The notes beneath the pieces were generated by a model. That model did no database searches. It was not told the DNA's origin and saw only the letters and a program-made list of their open reading frames with translations. Shown here one piece after another: positions 17,262 to 25,586 of a DNA stretch of 64,000 nucleotides. Made by a program: the position numbers and the translations under genes. Each line of letters begins with the position of its first letter. The first letter of the stretch is position 1. Source of the stretch: Stutzerimonas stutzeri (GTDB lineage Bacteria; Pseudomonadota; Gammaproteobacteria; Pseudomonadales; Pseudomonadaceae); assembly GCF_009789555.1 (NCBI RefSeq), contig NZ_CP046902.1, positions 112,001 through 176,000 of the forward strand, written 5' to 3'.

Positions 17262-17852
17262 CTATTCGATGGCGTCGCCCTGCAACTGCTCCAGCCAGTG
17301 CTGGATGCGTTGCAGCTGCAATTGCGGGTCGTCGAGCTGCAACAGTTCGATCTTCTGCTCAGGCTGGAAAGGCAGCAGGTACGCCAGTTGGTTCGCCAGC
17401 GAACGCTGCCCCTGCGCAGCGCCGCCCATGCCCAGCGTTTCGACCAGAGGGTGCTGGCCGAGCGCCTCGAGCAGAATCGCCAGATCGGCATGCTCATCGC
17501 CCAGCGGCACATCGTCAGCCTCGTCGCGCCAACGGACATCGGCGACGGTCAGTTGGTCGCGCTGTACCTCGGCCGACAGCACATCGAAGCGACGCCCCCC
17601 TTCGACCCGAATTCCAAGCAACCCATTGGGCCGCTGCTGCCAGTCGCGAATCAACGCCTCGCAGCCGGTATGGGCGTATTCACTCGCCGCCTGCCCCACC
17701 TCGCTGCCTTCGATGATCCGCACGACACCGAAGCCATGCCCAGCCTTCATGCAACGGCTGACCATATCCAGGTAGCGTGCTTCGAATATCTGCAGATCCA
17801 GGATGCAACCGGGGAACAATACGGTATCGAGCGCAAACAACGGCAGCTTCAT
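17262..17852 (-). CDS. LON N-terminal (substrate-binding) domain protein
   Basis: The 196-residue product is a stand-alone LON substrate-binding domain, the PUA-like N-terminal part of Lon protease, with no AAA+ or peptidase part. Typical blocks are LPLFALDTVLFPGCILDLQIFE-type N-terminus with EARYLDM, and GFGVV near residue 45. The C-terminus is a helical, Gln-rich bundle (LLQLDDPQLQLQRIQHWLEQL). Its function is unknown; a role in protein quality control is often guessed. GGAG lies 6 bases before ATG 17852. It is 9 bp from the lrgB-like gene and may be cotranscribed with it. Confidence 0.9.
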   Translation of the reverse strand: MKLPLFALDTVLFPGCILDLQIFEARYLDMVSRCMKAGHGFGVVRIIEGSEVGQAASEYAHTGCEALIRDWQQRPNGLLGIRVEGGRRFDVLSAEVQRDQLTVADVRWRDEADDVPLGDEHADLAILLEALGQHPLVETLGMGGAAQGQRSLANQLAYLLPFQPEQKIELLQLDDPQLQLQRIQHWLEQLQGDAIE

Positions 17853-17861
17853 TGAGACTCC

Positions 17862-18581
17862 TTACGTCCACAGCAACACGGCCAGCGGCAGCAGCACCGC
17901 TGTCATCACACCCATCAGACTCATCGCCAGCGCCGCGAAGGCGCCGCACTCGTCGCCCTCCTGCAACGCCTGGGCGGTACCCACGGCATGAGCGGTCAGG
18001 CCCAACGCCATGCCTCGGGCAGCAGGATGCTGAACGCCAAAACGACGCAACAGTTCCGGACCGACGATCGCGCCGATGATGCCGGTGATCATGACGAACA
18101 CCGCCGCCAACGCCACCACGCCGCCAATCTGCTCGGCCACCAGCATGGCAATGGGCGAGGTTACGGATTTCGGCGCGAGGGTCATCAGAATCATCGGATC
18201 GGTGCCGAAGGCCCAGGCCAGGCCCATGCCCAGCCCAGTGGCGCCGGTGCCGGCCAGCACCAGCGTGAGCATGATCGGCCCGAACAGCTCCCGGATACGC
18301 CGCAGGTTGAGGTACAGCGGTACCGCCAGCGCCACCGTGGCTGGCCCCAGCAATACGGTAAGCATCTGCGCACTGCCACGGTATTGGTCATAGCTGATGC
18401 CGCAGGCGAGCAGAATACCCACCACGACCAGCATCGATACCAGCACGGGCTGCAGGAATACCCAGCGGGTCTTTTCGTAGGCCGCATAAGCCAACTGAAA
18501 CGCCGCCAGGGTGATCGCCACCCCGAACAGCGGATGGTGGATCACGGCCTCCCAGGCGGCATGCCATTGCATCCCGATCAT
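17862..18581 (-). CDS. LrgB/CidB family membrane protein
   Basis: LrgB-type proteins pair with small LrgA/CidA membrane proteins; the pairs are linked to murein hydrolase control, cell lysis, or pyruvate and glycolate transport in different bacteria. From ATG 18581 the product has 239 residues with about seven membrane segments. The family stretch LAPKSVTSPIAM is present, followed by LGLTAHAVGTAQAL. The start overlaps the lrgA-like stop by 4 bp (ATGA). The frame is open 17 codons further upstream, within lrgA. The transported molecule cannot be told from sequence. Confidence 0.92.
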   Translation of the reverse strand: MIGMQWHAAWEAVIHHPLFGVAITLAAFQLAYAAYEKTRWVFLQPVLVSMLVVVGILLACGISYDQYRGSAQMLTVLLGPATVALAVPLYLNLRRIRELFGPIMLTLVLAGTGATGLGMGLAWAFGTDPMILMTLAPKSVTSPIAMLVAEQIGGVVALAAVFVMITGIIGAIVGPELLRRFGVQHPAARGMALGLTAHAVGTAQALQEGDECGAFAALAMSLMGVMTAVLLPLAVLLWT

Positions 18582-18940
18582 GTCCGCCCTGCCCCGCGTT
18601 TCTGGCGGCCAATGAGCGTCTGCATGAGCCACCCGGTGAACACCAATGACACCACCAGCGACACCGTCAGCACGCCGACGATGGCCCAGAAGTCGTCGAG
18701 AATCGCCTCGGTATAGGCCATCACACCCACCGCGGGCGGAACCAGCAACAGTGGCAGATAACGCAGCAGACTCCGCGCGGCCAACTGCAGCGACTCACCG
18801 GCCTGGCCGCGCGCCAGCAGCGCGACGAACAGCAACAGGAGCCCGATGATCGGGCCCGGCAGTATGGGCAGGACCAATACGTTGAGCGCGGTGCCGAGCA
18901 GTTGAAACAGCACCAGCCAGGTTAGCCCGCGTAACAGCAT
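18578..18940 (-). CDS. LrgA/CidA family membrane protein
   Basis: This 120-residue, four-helix membrane protein is the partner of the LrgB-like product. Family marks are PGPIIGLLLLFVAL and LLVPPAVGVMAY. The ATG at 18940 is preceded by GGAGG six bases away, which decides the start over an ATG nine codons upstream. A perfect TATAAT lies just before it. It is the first gene of a two- or three-gene operon that also holds the LrgB-like and perhaps the LON-domain gene. Confidence 0.92.
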   Translation of the reverse strand: MLLRGLTWLVLFQLLGTALNVLVLPILPGPIIGLLLLFVALLARGQAGESLQLAARSLLRYLPLLLVPPAVGVMAYTEAILDDFWAIVGVLTVSLVVSLVFTGWLMQTLIGRQKRGAGRT

Positions 18941-18966
18941 GGACGCCTCCAACGCAAAGAAAGGCA

Positions 18967-18972
18967 ATTATA
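18967..18972 (-). promoter_or_regulatory. -10 element before the LrgA-like gene
   Basis: A perfect TATAAT is read on the minus strand at 18972-18967, about 27 bp upstream of the LrgA ATG. I see no good -35 box at the usual distance, so an activator may be required. Evidence is the motif and position only. Confidence 0.4.
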
Positions 18973-19125
18973 GGCAGCTCACCACAACGAAACCCGTGAC
19001 ACGTGCCGGCCCGGACTATGACCCACCATTCGCAACGGCCATGCTTGGTTGATTCGTGGTCAGGCGCGTGCTGATCTATCGGTCCGCGCCTGTACCGAAT
19101 AAAACAACAAACACCCGGAGGTCAT

Positions 19126-19581
19126 ATGCCGCAGGTACCCGTAGCAGAAATCAAGAACTACATTGGCAAGGAGCTTGGTCGCTCCGAATGGTTCACCGTC
19201 GACCAGCAGCGCGTCGACCAATTCGCCGATTGCACCGGCGATCACCAGTTCATCCACGTCGACCCGGAAAAGGCTGCGCAAACGCCCTTCGGCGGGACCA
19301 TTGCGCATGGCTTCCTGTCGCTGTCGCTGATGCCAATGCTAATGGGCGACCTGATGGTTCGCCCCGAAGGCACCAAGATGGGCGTCAATTACGGGCTGGA
19401 CAGCCTGCGCTTCCTCCAGCCGGTCAGGGTCGGCTCACGGGTGCGCCTGGCCGCGACGCTGCTCGATGCGTACGAAAAGAACCCTGGGCAGTGGCTGCTC
19501 AAATCCCGCGTCGTGATGGAGATCGAAGGCGCGGAGAAGCCCGCCTACATCGCCGAAACCCTGGCGCTGTGCATCGTCTGA
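19126..19581 (+). CDS. MaoC-like (R)-specific enoyl-CoA hydratase
   Basis: MaoC-fold hydratases add water to 2-enoyl-CoA to give (R)-3-hydroxyacyl-CoA, often for polyhydroxyalkanoate or fatty-acid metabolism. The 151-residue single hot-dog domain has the family hydratase motif around DCTGDHQFIHVDPEKA, containing the catalytic Asp/His pair, then TPFGGTIAHGFLSLSL. GGAGGT immediately precedes ATG 19126. The exact acyl chain length cannot be read. It is monocistronic or leads into the MORN lipoprotein 77 bp downstream. Confidence 0.9.
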   Translation: MPQVPVAEIKNYIGKELGRSEWFTVDQQRVDQFADCTGDHQFIHVDPEKAAQTPFGGTIAHGFLSLSLMPMLMGDLMVRPEGTKMGVNYGLDSLRFLQPVRVGSRVRLAATLLDAYEKNPGQWLLKSRVVMEIEGAEKPAYIAETLALCIV

Positions 19582-19658
19582 AGTGAGCTGGGGTGCGCAG
19601 TTGTCGCACCCCGACGCGTTTGCGGCATACTGCCGGCATCGCCTTTCCGGATTGCCTC

Positions 19659-21338
19659 ATGCGCCGCCTCGTCCCGTTCCTGTTCGCCTGTTCGCTGACC
19701 GCCTGCGGTGACGGCGAGCCGCTACAGCCCGCTGACGCCGTCCTGCCAGACGGTGGGCGCTACCGTGGCGAGATCGTCGACGGCTTGTTGCAGGGCGAAG
19801 GTCGCATCGACTACCCGAATGGAAGTCACTATCGAGGGGCATTCAAGGACGGGCAGTGGCATGGCCAGGGCGTCTGGCAAGGCGCCAATGGCGACCGCTA
19901 CGAAGGCCAATTCAAGCAAGGGCTGTTCGACGGCCAGGGGCGATTCAGCTACGCCACCGGCGGTGTCTACGAAGGGCGCTTCCTGCGCGGCAGCCTCAAC
20001 GGCGCGGGACGCTACAGCGAACCCGGATTGAGCTACGAGGGCGAGTTTGAAAACGACCTCTACCATGGCATCGGCACGCTACAGGGCCCAGGAGGCGTGA
20101 CGTACGAGGGCGCGTTCGTTGCGGGCCAGCCCCACGGCGAGGGCACCCGACGCGACGCAAGCGGGGCGTTCAGCGGCACCTTCGTCAATGGCCGCCTGAA
20201 CGGTGAAGGCCACTATCGCGGCAACGATGGCGAGCACTACCTGGGACGATTCCAGGACGATCAATTCCACGGCCAGGGCCGCTACGAAGACGTCACTGGC
20301 CAAGTCTGGAAAGGCCATTTCGAACACGGCGAACTGAACGGCCAGGGCGAACATACCGGCACCGACGGCACCCGTTACGACGGTGGATTCAAGCGTTGGC
20401 AGTACCACGGCGAGGGCCATCTGCAACAGCCGGACGGCAGCGATTACAAGGGCAGCTTTCGGGCGGGACGGTTCCACGGACCGGGAACGCTTACCCGCGC
20501 CGACGGCACGGTGCAGAACGGCACCTGGCACGCCGGGCGCCTCAGCCACGACGCCTCGGGCAAACGAATGGCCGATCCGCTGGAAATCGGCCTGCTGCGC
20601 CAGGGACAACTGCTCACCGAAGCCCTCGACGCGATACCCGCCTCGACCCCGGCGACCGAACTGTACAGCCTGACCGTGGCAGGCGATGGGCGTCAGAGCG
20701 TATTCCTCCGGGAAGTGGACTACGTGGACCGGTTACTGGCCGATCGCTTCGCCGCCCATGGCCAGATCAGCCTGGTCAATCACCGCGAACACTTCACTGA
20801 TCGCCCGCTGGCCACTCGCGAGAATCTTTCGCGAGCGATCGACCGACTGTCCGAGCGCAGCGGCCCCGAAGACCTCATCTTCCTCTATCTGACCAGCCAT
20901 GGTTCGGCCGACCATCAGCTGGTCCTGGCACAGCCCCGGCTGGCACTGGACGACCTCGCCGCGCCAGATCTGGCTGCGCTGCTAGAGCCGCTCGCCGAGC
21001 GCAACAAGGTGGTGGTGATTTCGGCCTGCTATTCGGGTGGGTTCATCGAGCCGCTGAAAAGCCCGAACACGCTGGTGATCACCGCCGCACGGGCCGACCG
21101 GGTATCGTTCGGCTGCTCGGAGCAAAGCGATTTCACCTATTTCGGTCGCGCGCTGTTCGCCGAGGCCCTGCAACAGACCACAGATATTGCGAAGGCTTTC
21201 ACGCTGGCACAGACGAGTGTTGCCGAACGTGAGCAAGCCGACCACTATCAGGCTTCGGAGCCACAGATCTGGGCGCCGGAGCAGGTTGTCGAACACTGGC
21301 GGAGGCTGACCCAATCGCAGGCGACGCCGACCGACTGA
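19659..21338 (+). CDS. MORN-repeat lipoprotein with C-terminal caspase-like (peptidase C13) domain
   Basis: From ATG 19659 the product has 559 residues. The signal ends in lipobox SLTAC (Cys16), so it should be a lipoprotein. About twelve MORN repeats (pattern YxGxFxxGxxxGxG) fill residues about 35-300. The C-terminal third is a legumain/caspase-like fold: a core strand with FLYLTSHGS (His414) and VVVISACYSGG (Cys457) gives the expected His-Cys dyad. Similar proteins are found in other pseudomonads. It may cleave envelope proteins, and the MORN array may bind lipid or peptidoglycan; both are inferred. A weak TTGTCG-N19-CATACT lies before the start. The frame is open 22 codons upstream. Confidence 0.85.
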   Translation: MRRLVPFLFACSLTACGDGEPLQPADAVLPDGGRYRGEIVDGLLQGEGRIDYPNGSHYRGAFKDGQWHGQGVWQGANGDRYEGQFKQGLFDGQGRFSYATGGVYEGRFLRGSLNGAGRYSEPGLSYEGEFENDLYHGIGTLQGPGGVTYEGAFVAGQPHGEGTRRDASGAFSGTFVNGRLNGEGHYRGNDGEHYLGRFQDDQFHGQGRYEDVTGQVWKGHFEHGELNGQGEHTGTDGTRYDGGFKRWQYHGEGHLQQPDGSDYKGSFRAGRFHGPGTLTRADGTVQNGTWHAGRLSHDASGKRMADPLEIGLLRQGQLLTEALDAIPASTPATELYSLTVAGDGRQSVFLREVDYVDRLLADRFAAHGQISLVNHREHFTDRPLATRENLSRAIDRLSERSGPEDLIFLYLTSHGSADHQLVLAQPRLALDDLAAPDLAALLEPLAERNKVVVISACYSGGFIEPLKSPNTLVITAARADRVSFGCSEQSDFTYFGRALFAEALQQTTDIAKAFTLAQTSVAEREQADHYQASEPQIWAPEQVVEHWRRLTQSQATPTD

Positions 21339-21356
21339 CTTACAGGAAGCCAAACC

Positions 21357-21998
21357 ATGTATTTGACGCCACAGCGTATTTTGCTTGCCGGCGCCACCGG
21401 GCTGACCGGCGAACATCTGCTCGACCGCCTGCTCAACGAACCCACGGTGGAGCGCGTGCTGGCACCCAGTCGCAAACCACTGGCCGAGCACCCTCGGCTC
21501 GTCAATCCGGTCGGCCCGTTGCAAACCCTGCTGCCTCGACTGACCGGCGAGATCGACACCGCATTCTGTTGCCTGGGCAGCACCATCAAGGATGCCGGAA
21601 CCCAGGAAGCCTTCCGCGCCATCGATCATGATCTGGTCGTGGCGTTCGCCGGGCGCGCCCGCGAGCTGGGCGCACGGCATCTGCTGGTGATCAGCTCGCT
21701 GGGCGCCAACCCGGACAGTTCGATCTTCTACTGCCGGGTAAAGGGCGAGATGGAAGAAGCATTGCGCGCGCAGGACTGGCCACAATTGACCATCGTCCGA
21801 CCCTCGCAGTTGCTGGGCCCTCGCATGGTGGTGCGCCCGATGGAACGGCTGACGGCACCGCTCTCTTATCTGCTGCCCGGCAAGTACCGGGGCATCCCGG
21901 CCTGTACCCTCGCGCGCGCGCTCTGGCGCCTGGCACTGGAGGACGGCGACGGTACACGGGTGGTCGAGTCGGATGAATTGCGCAAACTCGGGCGCTGA
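21357..21998 (+). CDS. NAD(P)-binding oxidoreductase (atypical SDR, HTATIP2-like)
   Basis: The 213-residue product is a Rossmann-fold protein with the N-terminal nucleotide motif LLAGATGLTGEHLL. It has the NAD(P)-binding atypical-SDR stretches FCCLGSTIKDAGT and VIDHDLVVAFA-like sequence, and SSLGANPDSSIFYCRVKGEMEEAL, where Tyr and Lys occupy the SDR YxxxK-like position. The C-terminus carries RPSQLLGPR. Substrate is unknown. AGGAAG precedes the ATG. It lies 18 bp after the MORN lipoprotein and may be in its operon; it is convergent with orn. Confidence 0.85.
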   Translation: MYLTPQRILLAGATGLTGEHLLDRLLNEPTVERVLAPSRKPLAEHPRLVNPVGPLQTLLPRLTGEIDTAFCCLGSTIKDAGTQEAFRAIDHDLVVAFAGRARELGARHLLVISSLGANPDSSIFYCRVKGEMEEALRAQDWPQLTIVRPSQLLGPRMVVRPMERLTAPLSYLLPGKYRGIPACTLARALWRLALEDGDGTRVVESDELRKLGR

Positions 21999-22001
21999 CC
22001 T

Positions 22002-22544
22002 TCAGACCTTGATGAAGTGCTCGCGATAATGGCGCAGTTCGGCAATCGACTCGCGAATGTCGTCCAGCGCCAGGTGGGTACCGCCCTTCTTGAAGCTGGC
22101 AAGCACATCGGGCGCCCAACGCGCGGCCAGCTCCTTGAGGGTCGAGACATCCAGATTGCGGTAGTGGAAATAGGCTTCCAGACGCGGCATGCGCCGGTAG
22201 AGAAAGCGCCGATCCTGGCAGATGCTGTTGCCACAGATCGGCGACTTGCCCTTCGGCACCCATTGCTCTAGAAAGGCCAGCGTCCGGGCTTCGGCTTCCT
22301 CGGTCGAAATTTCGCTGTCGCGCACCCGCTGAGTCAGTCCGGAACCGCCATGCTGGCGAGTGTTCCACTCATCCATGCCGGCCAGGATGTCGTCGCTCTG
22401 GTGAATGGCCAGAACCGGACCTTCGGCCAGCACGTTGAGCTGGCTGTCGGTGACAATCGTCGCCATCTCGATGATGACGTCGTTATCCGGGTCCAGGCCA
22501 GTCATTTCCAGATCGATCCAGATGAGGTTCTGCGGGTTCTGCAT
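22002..22544 (-). CDS. orn: Oligoribonuclease
   Basis: Orn degrades 2- to 5-nt RNA fragments and completes c-di-GMP breakdown by hydrolysing pGpG. The 180-residue product is a DEDDh exonuclease: WIDLEMTGLDP supplies the first Asp/Glu, NSICQDRRFL the middle Asp, and HLALDDIRESI the last His and Asp. AAGGAG lies six bases before ATG 22544. It ends 4 bp from the convergent oxidoreductase gene. It is usually essential in pseudomonads. Confidence 0.97.
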   Translation of the reverse strand: MQNPQNLIWIDLEMTGLDPDNDVIIEMATIVTDSQLNVLAEGPVLAIHQSDDILAGMDEWNTRQHGGSGLTQRVRDSEISTEEAEARTLAFLEQWVPKGKSPICGNSICQDRRFLYRRMPRLEAYFHYRNLDVSTLKELAARWAPDVLASFKKGGTHLALDDIRESIAELRHYREHFIKV

Positions 22545-22594
22545 GGTGGGCTCCTTGGCTATGGCGCGCAGTTTAGCCGCTCGGGCGGTGGCCG

Positions 22595-23383
22595 TCAGGT
22601 CGCGTATCGGTCGCCAGGCCGCCAGATCAAAAGCCGCGAGTGTCGCCAGTCATCGACCGGCAGGATTTCCTGCGGCTCCACGCCCGGCACGCCGAAGCTG
22701 TTGCTGATCAGCAGCGCACCCGGACGCATTTCGGCACACGCCTTCTGCCACAGCGCGGGCATCGGCGCCGGTGACAGGAAGCAGTAGACAACGTCGTGCT
22801 CGCCCAACGGCTGGCGCCAGATGCTGCGAAACCGCACCCTGCAATTTCGCCGCAACAGACAGCGCAGCCAGCACAACACGAAGGTCAGCGGAGCGGTCTC
22901 GACACCGACGAAATGCGCCGAAGGATAAGCGCGTGACAATCGAACCAGGGTTCCGCCGAGGCCACTGCCCAGATCGATGAATCGAAAGTCGCCGGGCAAC
23001 TGGGCCAACCGCTGGCTCAGCCGTTGTTCGGCTGCCGTGCCGGTCAGGTAGAGCGGCACCCGCTCGGTCAGGGCGTTCCAGTTCAACAGCAGCAGAGCAG
23101 TAAAGCCCGCCAACAACAGCCAAGGCGGTAGCGAATGACCCTGCATCAATACCAACCCAGGCACGAAGCAGAGATTGATTGGCAACCACCACCGTGACAG
23201 GCCGAACGAATGACCGATCAGCCCGGCGAGCACGCCCTGCACCCAGGCGGCGGGCAGCAGACCGATGGGCCAGTCGGTGGTTCGTGCCAGCGCCAGCAAC
23301 AGCAGCCAGGTGATGATCGATGACGACACCTGGCTGAACAACGCCAACAGGACGGGAGATCGCGAGGGAGAAAGTGCCGGCAT
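22595..23383 (-). CDS. Membrane-anchored class I SAM-dependent methyltransferase
   Basis: The product has 262 residues from ATG 23383; an ATG at 23440 would add 19. The first 110 residues hold three hydrophobic segments with GLSRWWLPINLCFVP between them. A Rossmann methyltransferase domain follows, with motif I FIDLGSGLGGTLVRL, the acidic residue at GVETAPL, and the later motif DVVYCFLSPAPMP. The substrate is unknown. Residue RRNCRVRFRS suggests a basic cytoplasmic loop. It lies between orn and rsgA and is transcribed divergently from rsgA. Function is inferred from the fold only. Confidence 0.82.
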   Translation of the reverse strand: MPALSPSRSPVLLALFSQVSSSIITWLLLLALARTTDWPIGLLPAAWVQGVLAGLIGHSFGLSRWWLPINLCFVPGLVLMQGHSLPPWLLLAGFTALLLLNWNALTERVPLYLTGTAAEQRLSQRLAQLPGDFRFIDLGSGLGGTLVRLSRAYPSAHFVGVETAPLTFVLCWLRCLLRRNCRVRFRSIWRQPLGEHDVVYCFLSPAPMPALWQKACAEMRPGALLISNSFGVPGVEPQEILPVDDWRHSRLLIWRPGDRYAT

Positions 23384-23508
23384 GGGGCGCGCCGCAAAAA
23401 AGAACAGTGGAAGAAGTCTAACCGCCCGATGGCGGCTCATACAGGCCCCAGACCGGGCTGACCGGCGTGCTAGACTCGCCTACTTTTCCTGCCTGGGCAT
23501 CTTCGTTA

Positions 23509-24540
23509 ATGGCCAAACGCCACCTCAACCGCCGACAAAGCTGGCGCATCGAGAAAATTCAGGAAGAGCGCGCCTCCCGCGCGGCTCGTCGGGAATCGCG
23601 CGCCATCGAGGAGCTCGAGGGCGGCGATCTGGGCCCGGAACAGACCGGTCTGGTGATTGCGCACTTCGGCGTTCAGGTGGAGGTCGAGGCGCAGGAAGGC
23701 GAGCATCGCGGCCAGGTGTTTCGCTGCCATCTGCGCGCCAACCTGCCGGCTCTGGTGACTGGCGATCGGGTGGTCTGGCGGCCCGGCAACCAGGGCATCG
23801 GCGTGATCGTCGCCCAGCTTGCGCGCCAATCCGAACTCTGCCGGCCCGACACGCGCGGCCAGCTCAAACCCGTGGCGGCCAACGTCGACCTGATCGTCAT
23901 CGTTTTCGCCCCGCTGCCGGAACCTCATGCCAACCTCATAGACCGCTACCTGATCGCCGCCGAACATGCGGGCATCACCCCGCTATTGCTGCTGAACAAG
24001 GCCGATCTCATCGACGCGCAGAACGAGCGCGCGCTCAACGCGCTGTTGTCCGTGTATCGGACGCTGGGCTATCCGCTGATGGAGGTGTCCGCCCATGACG
24101 GCGCCGGCATGGAAGCGCTCAAGGCGAGACTCGACGGGCATGTCAGCGTGTTCGTCGGCCAATCCGGGGTAGGCAAATCGTCGCTGGTGAACAGCTTGCT
24201 GCCCGGTGTCGATACCCGGGTCGGGGCGTTGTCGGAAATGACCGGCAAGGGCACCCACACCACCACCACGGCACGACTGTTTCACTTTCCAGGCGGTGGC
24301 GAGTTGATCGACTCACCCGGTATTCGCGAATTTGGCCTGGGCCACGTAAGCCGCGCCGACGTTGAAGCCGGCTTCATCGAGTTCCAGGACCTGCTCGGAC
24401 GCTGCCGCTTCCGCGATTGCAAGCACGACCGCGAGCCGGGCTGCGCGCTGCTGAAGGCGCTGGAACAGGGGCAGATCCAACCGCAGCGCATGGCCAGCTA
24501 TCGGCATATTCTCAGTACCCTGTCGAGCACCGACTACTAA
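23509..24540 (+). CDS. rsgA: Small ribosomal subunit biogenesis GTPase RsgA
   Basis: RsgA is a circularly permuted GTPase that tests and matures the 30S decoding site. The 343-residue product has an N-terminal OB fold (about residues 45-105). The G domain is in permuted order: G4 LLNKADL comes first, then G1 GQSGVGKSSLVNSLL, then G3 DSPGIREF. A zinc-binding segment CRFRDCKHDREPGCAL closes the protein. The ATG at 23509 gives the usual basic MAKRHLNRRQ N-terminus. A TAGACT -10-like box lies about 35 bp upstream. Confidence 0.96.
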   Translation: MAKRHLNRRQSWRIEKIQEERASRAARRESRAIEELEGGDLGPEQTGLVIAHFGVQVEVEAQEGEHRGQVFRCHLRANLPALVTGDRVVWRPGNQGIGVIVAQLARQSELCRPDTRGQLKPVAANVDLIVIVFAPLPEPHANLIDRYLIAAEHAGITPLLLLNKADLIDAQNERALNALLSVYRTLGYPLMEVSAHDGAGMEALKARLDGHVSVFVGQSGVGKSSLVNSLLPGVDTRVGALSEMTGKGTHTTTTARLFHFPGGGELIDSPGIREFGLGHVSRADVEAGFIEFQDLLGRCRFRDCKHDREPGCALLKALEQGQIQPQRMASYRHILSTLSSTDY

Positions 24541-24588
24541 CGAGTAGACACCCGCTGACAAGCCGCCACGCAGGCGCCCAGGCGGGAA

Positions 24589-25578
24589 TCAGTTGCCGCC
24601 GGGCTGATCGAACTGCAGGACGCCGTCTTCGAAAATGTTCAATCGCTCGCGCACCTGTTCCGGCGGCAGCACGTCGGGTACCGCCGCCGGGGCTTGCTCC
24701 GGCGCTACCGCCGCAGGGTCCGCCGCATCCGATTGTTCACCTTCGATGGTGCGCTGGGCCTTTCTGGTCAGTACCAGGATATCGATGCGACGGTTGACTG
24801 GATTCAGTGGATCGTCCCGGTCGAACAGGGCGGACGAGGCGTAGCCGACCACGCGAGCAATCTGCTCGTCCGGATAGCCGCCGGCCACCAGCGTTCGCCG
24901 CGCCGCGTTGGCACGCCCCGATGAAAGCTCCCAGTTGCCGAAGTCGCCCTGCCCCGAGTACGGCTTGGCGTCGGTGTGACCGCTGATGCTGATCTTGTTC
25001 GGCACCGCGCGGATGGTATCGGCCATCGCCAGCAGGATGTCCTCGAAATAGGGCTGGAGCCGCGCGCTACCCAGGGCGAACATCGGACGATTGGCGGCAT
25101 CCATGATCTGGATACGCAAGCCGTCCTGGGTGATCTCGAAGAGAATCTGATCCTTGAAGCGGGTCAGGTCCGGATTTTCGTCGACCTTGTTCTGCAGTTC
25201 CTGCAGCAGCAGCTCCAGTCGCTCGCGCTCCAGTTGCTCGGCGAAGGTTTCCGCCTGATCGGCATCGATCTTCGACTCGCTCTGCTGGACGGCCGGATCG
25301 ACCTCCGCATTGAGGGTGCGGTCCGGCGACGGCGTCGGCGTGCCGCCGAGATCGATCACATGCGGGCTCGCGCTTTCGGTGAAGCCGATGGGGTCCTGGA
25401 AGTAGCCAGAAATTGCCCGTTTCTGCTCCGGCGTGGCCGAGGACATCAGCCACATCACCAGAAAAAAGGCCATCATGGCGGTCGCGAAGTCGGCGAAGGC
25501 AATTTTCCACGCGCCGCCGTGGTGACCGCCGGCAGTCTTCTTGACCCGCTTGATGATGATCGGTTGGTTGTTGTCCAT
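24589..25578 (-). CDS. motB: Flagellar motor stator protein MotB
   Basis: MotB anchors the flagellar stator to peptidoglycan. The 329-residue product has one N-terminal membrane helix beginning WKIAFADFATAMMAFFLVM, in which the Asp of FADF is the proton-binding residue. A plug and linker follow. The OmpA-like peptidoglycan-binding domain is at about residues 190-290, with ISGHTDAKPYS and VVGYASSALFD. It begins 8 bp after motA, and both probably use the FliA promoter upstream of motA. Confidence 0.95.
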   Translation of the reverse strand: MDNNQPIIIKRVKKTAGGHHGGAWKIAFADFATAMMAFFLVMWLMSSATPEQKRAISGYFQDPIGFTESASPHVIDLGGTPTPSPDRTLNAEVDPAVQQSESKIDADQAETFAEQLERERLELLLQELQNKVDENPDLTRFKDQILFEITQDGLRIQIMDAANRPMFALGSARLQPYFEDILLAMADTIRAVPNKISISGHTDAKPYSGQGDFGNWELSSGRANAARRTLVAGGYPDEQIARVVGYASSALFDRDDPLNPVNRRIDILVLTRKAQRTIEGEQSDAADPAAVAPEQAPAAVPDVLPPEQVRERLNIFEDGVLQFDQPGGN

Positions 25579-25586
25579 GGTTGCTC

